Source: Clostridia bacterium (GTDB lineage: Bacteria > Bacillota_A > Clostridia > Oscillospirales > Acutalibacteraceae). Taken from it: a DNA stretch of 29,537 nucleotides. The notes below the pieces were generated by a model. It made no database searches. It was not told the origin of the DNA and worked only from the letters and a program-made list of their open reading frames with translations. How positions within the stretch are numbered: the stretch's first letter is position 1; every line of letters begins with the position of its first letter. The stretch is from positions 1 to 29,537 of the forward strand of contig RZYX01000017.1 in NCBI GenBank assembly GCA_009930155.1. The letters are read 5' to 3'. Below are positions 24,481-29,537 of this stretch, one piece after another. The translations under genes and the position numbers were made by a program.

Positions 24481-24491
24481 CGGAGCGTTTA

Positions 24492-24520
24492 TTGATTTTA
24501 TTTCTATCAGCATTTATAGT
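24492..24520 (+). promoter_or_regulatory. Promoter of the HTH-desulfoferrodoxin gene
   Basis: TTGATT (24492-24497), 17-base spacer and TATAGT (24515-24520), 21 bases before the start. Confidence 0.5.
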
Positions 24521-24540
24521 TATACTCGGAGGTGAAAGGC

Positions 24541-25125
24541 ATGGATTGCAACAAAGTTGGAAAGCTTATTTTAAAATTACGACAAGAAAAAAATATGACT
24601 CAAAAAGAAATTGCAGACAAAATGAATATAAGCGATAAAACTATTTCAAAATGGGAGCGAGGTATTGGCTGTCCCGATGTATCTTTATTGCCTGAACTTT
24701 CTGATATATTAGGTGTAAATATCGAAAAAATTCTAGCAGGCTATTTAAACGCTAATGATACTGACGGAGGAAATATGAAAAGAATAAAGTTTTTTGTTTG
24801 CCCATTTTGCGGAAATATAATTACATCAACAGGAAGTGGAGATTTTTCATGTTGTGGCAGAAAGCTTAATGCCCTAGCTATTAATGAAACAACGCAGCCG
24901 CATACGCCAACTATTGAGGAAATAGAAAATGACTATTATGTTACATTTTCTCACGAAATGAGCAAGCAACACTTCATCTCATTTATTGCTTATGTTATGC
25001 TTGACAGAGTCCTCTTGATTAAGCTTTATCCTGAACAAGAGGCACAGGTTCGTTTTCCAAAAATATATAGAGGTGAACTTTATTATTACTGTTCAGAGCA
25101 CGGACTTATGAAACAAAAATTATAA
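24541..25125 (+). CDS. XRE-family regulator fused to a desulfoferrodoxin-type iron domain
   Basis: A 194-aa fusion. Residues about 5-62 form a Cro/CI helix-turn-helix (MTQKEIADKMNISDKTISKWERG). Residues 84-112 match the desulforedoxin FeS4 site: Cys87, Cys90, Cys104 and Cys105 (CPFCGN and CCGRKL). Residues 118-190 resemble the superoxide-reductase centre II domain: His121 (QPHTPTIEEI), His138 and His144 (SHEMSKQH), and Cys184/His187 (CSEHG), i.e. all five iron ligands. The Glu-Lys before the first His in classic enzymes is absent. The protein could sense superoxide, oxygen or iron and alter gene expression; zinc instead of iron is also possible. Start ATG 24541 after GGAGG; a GTG at 24532 overlaps that site. 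I recall related architectures in Clostridia but no characterised function. Confidence 0.88.
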   Translation: MDCNKVGKLILKLRQEKNMTQKEIADKMNISDKTISKWERGIGCPDVSLLPELSDILGVNIEKILAGYLNANDTDGGNMKRIKFFVCPFCGNIITSTGSGDFSCCGRKLNALAINETTQPHTPTIEEIENDYYVTFSHEMSKQHFISFIAYVMLDRVLLIKLYPEQEAQVRFPKIYRGELYYYCSEHGLMKQKL

Positions 25126-25220
25126 AGACAAAATCTTATAACAATATTTTGTCATATTGTAAATTTATAGCATATTCATACCGATATAAATAAAAAGAAG
25201 TATTTTTGCGAGGTGACAAC

Positions 25221-25913
25221 ATGAAAATTAATTTTTCTCCACATTTTTTTAAAACCAATGTGCAAGATTATTCAAAACTTATTTCTCATACGCCGCCTAC
25301 TAGCTCCGATAAAAATCATTTCGACTCAAATTTTGACACAATCGATATAAGCAAAGATTCTGTCCAATCCCCAAATTTTGTTGACCCTGTACAAAGTGAA
25401 GAAGGCGATAAAATCAAAGTCGAACTTCTACATTCAAAACTAAAAAGAGGTGAAGAGCTAAGCTCCTCCGAACTTAATTTTTTAAAGAAAACTTCCCCAG
25501 GGCTATATGAGAAAGCTGTTGAAATAAACCGAGAACGAAAAGAGTATAGACAGCAACTCGAGTCTTGCAAAACCAAGCAAGATGTTGAAAAAATAAAAAA
25601 CCTAAAGATGAATAGATTTGCCAAAGAAATAAAAGCCATTAACAATGCACCTCTTTCTCAATCTGAAAAAGAAGAAAAACTTGAAATGGTTAAAATGCGT
25701 CAAGCTGCAATAGAAAACGAACACAAGCAATTTATAAAAACCAACCATTATAAATCTCTTAAAGAAACAGATGAAGATTCAAATAAAGTTGAACATCCAA
25801 AGAAAACTCACACTTCAAGCAGAGCTGATGATTCAAAGGAAGTTGACGATTTTAAAAAAGCTGATGCCATAAAAGAATCAGACAAAGAAAGTATTTTAAA
25901 TCAAGTAAAATAA
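25221..25913 (+). CDS. Highly charged, mostly helical protein of unknown function
   Basis: A 230-aa protein without signal peptide or membrane segment. The N-terminus (MKINFSPHFF) and a motif DTIDISKDS are followed by a helical charged core, residues about 70-180, containing ELNFLKKTSPGLYEKAVEIN, CKTKQDVEKIKN and LSQSEKEEKLEMVKMRQAAI, then a Lys/Asp/Ser-rich tail that is probably disordered. I recall a family of such proteins in Clostridia, with the conserved order helical core plus SCKTKQDV, but no function. Start ATG 25221, five bases after GAGGTG. It follows the HTH-desulfoferrodoxin gene by 95 bases and may be co-transcribed. Confidence 0.82.
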   Translation: MKINFSPHFFKTNVQDYSKLISHTPPTSSDKNHFDSNFDTIDISKDSVQSPNFVDPVQSEEGDKIKVELLHSKLKRGEELSSSELNFLKKTSPGLYEKAVEINRERKEYRQQLESCKTKQDVEKIKNLKMNRFAKEIKAINNAPLSQSEKEEKLEMVKMRQAAIENEHKQFIKTNHYKSLKETDEDSNKVEHPKKTHTSSRADDSKEVDDFKKADAIKESDKESILNQVK

Positions 25914-25960
25914 ATACTCACAAATGTAGTTTTAACCGTCTACATTTGTGAGTATTTTTA
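25913..25960. terminator. Bidirectional intrinsic terminator
   Basis: A perfect 17-bp inverted repeat, arms 25913-25929 and 25940-25956 (core ACTCACAAATGTAG), followed by TTTTTATAT on plus. The left arm begins at the stop codon of the charged protein. It faces the DHHW protein gene on minus. Confidence 0.85.
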
Positions 25961-26000
25961 TATCTATTTTATCAAATTATCCCAATCGACAATAAAGAAC

Positions 26001-27128
26001 TTATTGCACCTGTCCTAACATTTTTGAAAAAGCCGTCATATATGTTGCATTGGATGGAGCAAATGTGTAGTTAACAAAAAGCACACTGTCGATTCCATTT
26101 GCACTTACAAAGCTTGCAAGATTCATATCAATCTTCCTTGGGTCGGTTACATAAACCTCTTCATAATTGTCAATCAAAAATGGAGTTAACGCATTACCGT
26201 AGGATTCTTTTATAACAATTATCTTTTTTCCATTTTTATTGTTTGTAGTTATCTTTATAAGAGGGTTATCTCCCTGTATAAATGCAAGATATTTATTGCT
26301 TGCTGAGATACTATTGGCAACGATTGTAAGAGGCATACTTTGGCTCATTGTTGCATCGCTGAATATTATTCCCTCTGCGGGAGTTGCTGGTATAAAAGTT
26401 TCAACATAATCTGGATTATCCATAAGCACCTGTGCTTGTGTGTATCTATACATACTACCTACAAAGCCATCTATTTTACCCATCGTGTATGTGTCAAGCC
26501 CGCTAGGAACAAAGCCCGCAACTTTTGCAAATGCCGTATATGCATAATAGGCTCCTCTTGCTGTCCAGTGATGGTCTGTTCTAAAATATATATATTCATC
26601 TGTATGCATACGAAGTGCTGTGCGAGCATCAATACTCTTTATCTTTGGGTCTAGTGCTTTGTATGCAATGTTTATACCTTCGTTTTGAGAACGATTGCCC
26701 GTGTTATACTTTTCTGGCCCATAAAATTCAATTGCTGTGGGTGCAAGCATAACATAAATCTGTGTGTTTGGCACTGTAACAGAAAATGCATTTATTATTT
26801 CTGAATATCTTTGCAAGCTCTTTGAACTTATTCCATACATCTCCATTGCAGATGAACCTATAAGTACTATCGAACTGCTTGTTGTATACTCCGCTGGACT
26901 TGATATTGGTGGTGGTGCAATCTGAGTTGTTTCCTCTTTACTTGTTGTTCCATTCGGCAAGGCTGTTGTTGATTCCTGTATGCTCGAAACTTTGGTGGTT
27001 TGAAAATCAGGATTTTCATAAACCTTTTCACTAAAAGCCAAAATACAAGCGATAACAATAATTACAGCCACTACAAGAACAATAGCTATTGGAACTTGTT
27101 TTTTTTGCAAACCTTTGGCGCTACCCAT
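26001..27128 (-). CDS. DHHW-family membrane-anchored protein (AlgX/DltD-like fold suspected)
   Basis: A 375-aa protein with one N-terminal membrane anchor (about residues 12-33), a Thr/Ser/Pro/Glu-rich linker and an extracellular domain of about 290 residues. It carries the family motif DHHW in FRTDHHWTARGAYY, an IGSSAMEMYG segment near the start of the domain and VIKESYGNAL at the end, the positions of the catalytic blocks in SGNH/AlgX-type O-acetylation proteins. Such proteins usually act with an MBOAT acyltransferase on exported polysaccharide, but no MBOAT gene is present in this window. Start ATG with GGTAGG upstream. It lies 36 bases after the metallophosphatase gene on the same strand, so the two form an operon. 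Confidence 0.85.
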   Translation of the reverse strand: MGSAKGLQKKQVPIAIVLVVAVIIVIACILAFSEKVYENPDFQTTKVSSIQESTTALPNGTTSKEETTQIAPPPISSPAEYTTSSSIVLIGSSAMEMYGISSKSLQRYSEIINAFSVTVPNTQIYVMLAPTAIEFYGPEKYNTGNRSQNEGINIAYKALDPKIKSIDARTALRMHTDEYIYFRTDHHWTARGAYYAYTAFAKVAGFVPSGLDTYTMGKIDGFVGSMYRYTQAQVLMDNPDYVETFIPATPAEGIIFSDATMSQSMPLTIVANSISASNKYLAFIQGDNPLIKITTNNKNGKKIIVIKESYGNALTPFLIDNYEEVYVTDPRKIDMNLASFVSANGIDSVLFVNYTFAPSNATYMTAFSKMLGQVQ

Positions 27129-27164
27129 TTTACCTACCTGCCTTAATCATATTTAGGTCACTAC

Positions 27165-27860
27165 TTATTTGGGAACTACCTTCCCTGTTTTCGCTTCTAT
27201 TATGTTGTTGAACACTGCTATATGTAAGCTTGAAATATGCTTATCCATATGCATACTTCCAAAATACCACTTGCTAAATTCACAAGATGCACCCAACTGT
27301 TCAAAATACGCATTAAGTGCTGTAACCCTTGTTCTCTCATTACTCTTAAGCATTAAAAATCCTTTAATCTTTGACGGCGGTTCATGAGTTACAATAATAT
27401 CTACCTTGCATCCTACCTTCTCCATATTACTAGCACCTTCAAGAAGTTCAACCTGGGTTGGAATTTCGTCCCTCGACCATGCTTCATTGTCGAATCTCAT
27501 GTCGATATCTGGGCTTTCCCCTCCACCCATAGTAAATATTTTAAGCCCCTCAATGTCATAAATTTGACCACGCATAAGGTGATAAACGCCACCCGTAATA
27601 TGCTGTACTTTGCCACCGTTCCACTCGCTGATTGCATATGCATTTAGCAATTCATAATTCTCGTGTGTGCCGTCTAAAAAGCATATGTTATATTTCTTTT
27701 TTCCAAGCTGTTTTAAAGTTTTTTGCTCTTGCTTGGAGTCTTTCCATATAAACCCAAAATCGCCACAAATAATAAGAGTATCGCCTTTTTTAAGTCTTTT
27801 TGCAGCTGAAGATAAAAATCTTTCAATGTCCCCATGTGTGTCGCCTGTGATATAGACCAA
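27165..27860 (-). CDS. Calcineurin-like metallophosphatase
   Basis: A 231-aa cytosolic phosphoesterase with the two-metal site motifs in order: GDTHGD (near residue 7), GDFGFIW, GTHENY (the GNHE motif with Thr in place of Asn), and THEPPS. Family members split phosphomonoesters, phosphodiesters or nucleotides; the substrate cannot be told. Start choice: the TTG at 27860, preceded by GGAAG, gives MVYITGDTHGD, a common start in this family; the GTG at 27869 would be too close to the AGGA. It is the first gene of an operon with the DHHW protein. Confidence 0.88.
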   Translation of the reverse strand: MVYITGDTHGDIERFLSSAAKRLKKGDTLIICGDFGFIWKDSKQEQKTLKQLGKKKYNICFLDGTHENYELLNAYAISEWNGGKVQHITGGVYHLMRGQIYDIEGLKIFTMGGGESPDIDMRFDNEAWSRDEIPTQVELLEGASNMEKVGCKVDIIVTHEPPSKIKGFLMLKSNERTRVTALNAYFEQLGASCEFSKWYFGSMHMDKHISSLHIAVFNNIIEAKTGKVVPK

Positions 27861-28043
27861 TCTTTCCACTTCCTAAAAAAATGTATTAAACTATTTATTT
27901 TTTATTGTTTAAATGTTATACTGTATTAAATAATATTTAGGAATTAATTTCCAGCGTACTGCAAATATATTTTATATTTTGCAATTTATATATTAAATAA
28001 CGGTTGATTAGCAATTTTAATTGCTGCACAGTATATTATGCTG

Positions 28044-28072
28044 TTGAAAACTCAATCATAACACAATAATAC
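28044..28072 (+). promoter_or_regulatory. Candidate promoter of the carboxypeptidase gene
   Basis: TTGAAA (28044-28049), 17-base spacer and TAATAC (28067-28072), 22 bases before the start. Confidence 0.4.
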
Positions 28073-28094
28073 AATATTTAAAAGGTGATTGTCT

Positions 28095-29444
28095 ATGAGA
28101 AAAGCAATATTTTTTTTATTTTCTATGGTAATTTTAGTAAGTCCGCTAACTTTAGGTGCAAGTGCATCTTATAATTCCGAACTAGAAACAAGTTCAAATA
28201 TCCTCTATATGTCCAGCTTGGACAATGGCACTGTAATTTTTGACAAAAACGCAGATTTAAAAACTGCCCCAGCATCTCTTACAAAAATAATTACTGGTAT
28301 GGTTGTTTTAGAAAACTGCAAAGACTTTTCCGAGGTTGTTGCTGCCCCTACCTCTGTCATCCGTTCTTTTGACGGAAAAAACAGCTCTAACGCTGGCATT
28401 GTTGTTGGAGAGGAAATAGCAGTTGATGACCTTTTGCATCTTATGCTTATAAAAAGTGCAAACGAAGCTGCCGCTATTCTTGCTTATCATGTTGGTGGCG
28501 ACAATATTGATAATTTTATTGTCATGATGAATGACTTTGTAAAAAAAATCGGATGTAAGAATACACATTTTGCTAATCCACATGGATTGGATGAAGAGGG
28601 TCAGTATACCACAGCAAGAGACCTTAGCATTATTGTTAATCATGCACTTAAAAATGAAAAATTTGTTGAAATAACAAGTACCAACACATATTATTTGCCG
28701 CCAACCAACAAAAGGCCTGAGCAAACCCGTTTTTACTCAACTAACTTCCTCATATCTCCATCCACTTCTTATTACTATGAGTACGCAAAAGGAATTAAAA
28801 CAGGAACCACCGAACTTGCTGGCTGCTGCCTTATTTCTACAGCATCAAAAAACGGCTACACATACCTTTGCATTGCAATGCAAGGTCCATTTGAAGATGT
28901 TGATGGAAACGGTACAAAAGATAATCTTGCTTTTATAGACAGTAAAAAAGCTTTTGAATGGGCGTTCAAAAACTTAAAGCTAAAGGTTGTTGCTGACCCT
29001 TCTAATGTTGTAACTGTAGTTAATGTAAATCTTTCAAGCAAAGTTGACCATGTAAGACTTATGCCAAAAGATGAAATTTCCGACCTTATCCCAACAAAGG
29101 TTGATTCAACAGGGATTTTGATTGAGCCAATAGCTGACACTATCCCCGAAAGCCTTGATGCACCAATAAAAAAAGGTGATGTCATAGGCAAAGCACGAGT
29201 AATGTATGCCGACAAAGAACTTCGCACAATTGACCTTGTTGCAGGCGAGAACATTGATAGAAACATATTCCTTTATGTTGGCCATTTAATTAAAACAGCA
29301 TTTAAATCAACAACTGTAAAAATTATTGCAATCGTTGCACTTTTACTTTTGATTTTCTATATTATTATCAATATTTTGTATTTTAAAAAAAAGAAAAAGA
29401 GTAGCATTTATATGGTAAAAGATTATAGAAACCTTAGACGATAA
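28095..29444 (+). CDS. D-alanyl-D-alanine carboxypeptidase (peptidase S11, DacA/DacF type)
   Basis: A low-molecular-weight penicillin-binding protein that trims the terminal D-Ala from peptidoglycan stem peptides outside the membrane. The 449-aa protein has a signal peptide (to about residue 25), then the serine-peptidase domain with SLTK (Ser61/Lys64), SAN (121-123) and KTG (235-237), all in order and properly spaced. A beta-rich C-terminal domain follows (about 290-390), then a hydrophobic helix (about 408-430) and a Lys-rich tail KKKKK. This is a true transmembrane anchor rather than the amphipathic one of PBP5. Start ATG 28095 after AAGGTGAT; a TTG at 28089 is less likely. A DUF523 gene follows after 27 bases. 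Confidence 0.95.
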   Translation: MRKAIFFLFSMVILVSPLTLGASASYNSELETSSNILYMSSLDNGTVIFDKNADLKTAPASLTKIITGMVVLENCKDFSEVVAAPTSVIRSFDGKNSSNAGIVVGEEIAVDDLLHLMLIKSANEAAAILAYHVGGDNIDNFIVMMNDFVKKIGCKNTHFANPHGLDEEGQYTTARDLSIIVNHALKNEKFVEITSTNTYYLPPTNKRPEQTRFYSTNFLISPSTSYYYEYAKGIKTGTTELAGCCLISTASKNGYTYLCIAMQGPFEDVDGNGTKDNLAFIDSKKAFEWAFKNLKLKVVADPSNVVTVVNVNLSSKVDHVRLMPKDEISDLIPTKVDSTGILIEPIADTIPESLDAPIKKGDVIGKARVMYADKELRTIDLVAGENIDRNIFLYVGHLIKTAFKSTTVKIIAIVALLLLIFYIIINILYFKKKKKSSIYMVKDYRNLRR

Positions 29445-29471
29445 ATCTTAGAAGAAAGAAGTCTAGCACAT

Positions 29472-29537
29472 ATGAATATTTTAATTAGTGCCTGTTTGCT
29501 TGGCATAAAATGCCGATACGACGGCTCATGTGTATTT
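29472..29537 (+). CDS. DUF523 family protein, 5' end only
   Basis: Only the first 22 codons are in the window. MNILISACLLGIKCRYDG matches the start of DUF523 proteins (usually about 150 aa, with the conserved CLLG and CRYDG segments), whose function is not established. The ATG is preceded by a weak AAAGAAG. It is probably co-transcribed with the carboxypeptidase gene. Confidence 0.75.
   Translation, partial: MNILISACLLGIKCRYDGSCVF

Noticed and set aside
28009..28025. Hairpin AGCAATT/AATTGCT before the carboxypeptidase gene
   Set aside because: AT-rich, short and upstream of the proposed promoter; no support as terminator or operator.

Overview
The window comes from a low-GC, AT-rich Firmicutes chromosome, most likely an anaerobic gut member of the Clostridia (Oscillospiraceae/Ruminococcaceae type). 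Pointers are strong AGGAGG-type ribosome binding sites, GTG/TTG starts, a SigH-like sigma factor, a SecA with the C-terminal zinc motif, VTTT-rich lipoproteins, the two-domain NadE, the DHHW protein family and a desulfoferrodoxin-type fold. I cannot name the species. There are no rRNA or tRNA genes, no CRISPR array, no prophage and no recognisable insertion sequence.

Layout. 1-4.8 kb (+): 3' part of secA, then two tandem membrane-bound diguanylate cyclases, closed by a strong bidirectional terminator. 5.0-8.4 kb (-): a DUF2809 membrane protein, an acidic single-pass protein of unknown function, a fibronectin-III lipoprotein and a 46-residue peptide. 8.4-10.5 kb (+): a long AT-rich intergenic region, then a GH77 (MalQ-like) protein that has lost two of its three catalytic carboxylates. 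10.6-12.2 kb (-): a third diguanylate cyclase with a PAS-like segment. 12.2-12.7 kb: non-coding, holding one copy of a dispersed structured repeat. 12.7-15.0 kb (-): a 104-aa protein and glutamine-dependent NAD synthetase. 15.0-15.5 kb: non-coding, with a promoter, folded region and terminator that together look like a roughly 225-nt RNA on the minus strand. 15.5-16.1 kb (+): two paralogous 73-aa XRE regulators, each with its own repeat-containing promoter. 16.2-19.3 kb (-): a Crp/Fnr regulator followed by a NitT/TauT-type ABC transporter, under a near-consensus promoter overlapped by a perfect inverted repeat. 19.4-22.5 kb (-): zinc-ribbon protein, SigH-like sigma factor, small membrane protein and phosphohexomutase. 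22.7-24.3 kb (+): ComM/YifB ATPase. Then the inverted second copy of the dispersed repeat, an XRE regulator fused to a complete desulfoferrodoxin, and a charged helical protein. 26.0-27.9 kb (-): a DHHW protein and a metallophosphatase. 28.1 kb to the end (+): a D,D-carboxypeptidase and the start of a DUF523 gene.

The most interesting items are the GH77 pseudoenzyme (Thr293 and Asn340 replace nucleophile and acid/base), the candidate minus-strand RNA upstream of nadE, the inverted pair of structured repeats near 12.5 and 24.4 kb, and the HTH-desulfoferrodoxin fusion with every expected iron ligand. All statements come from reading the sequence; no database search was run.
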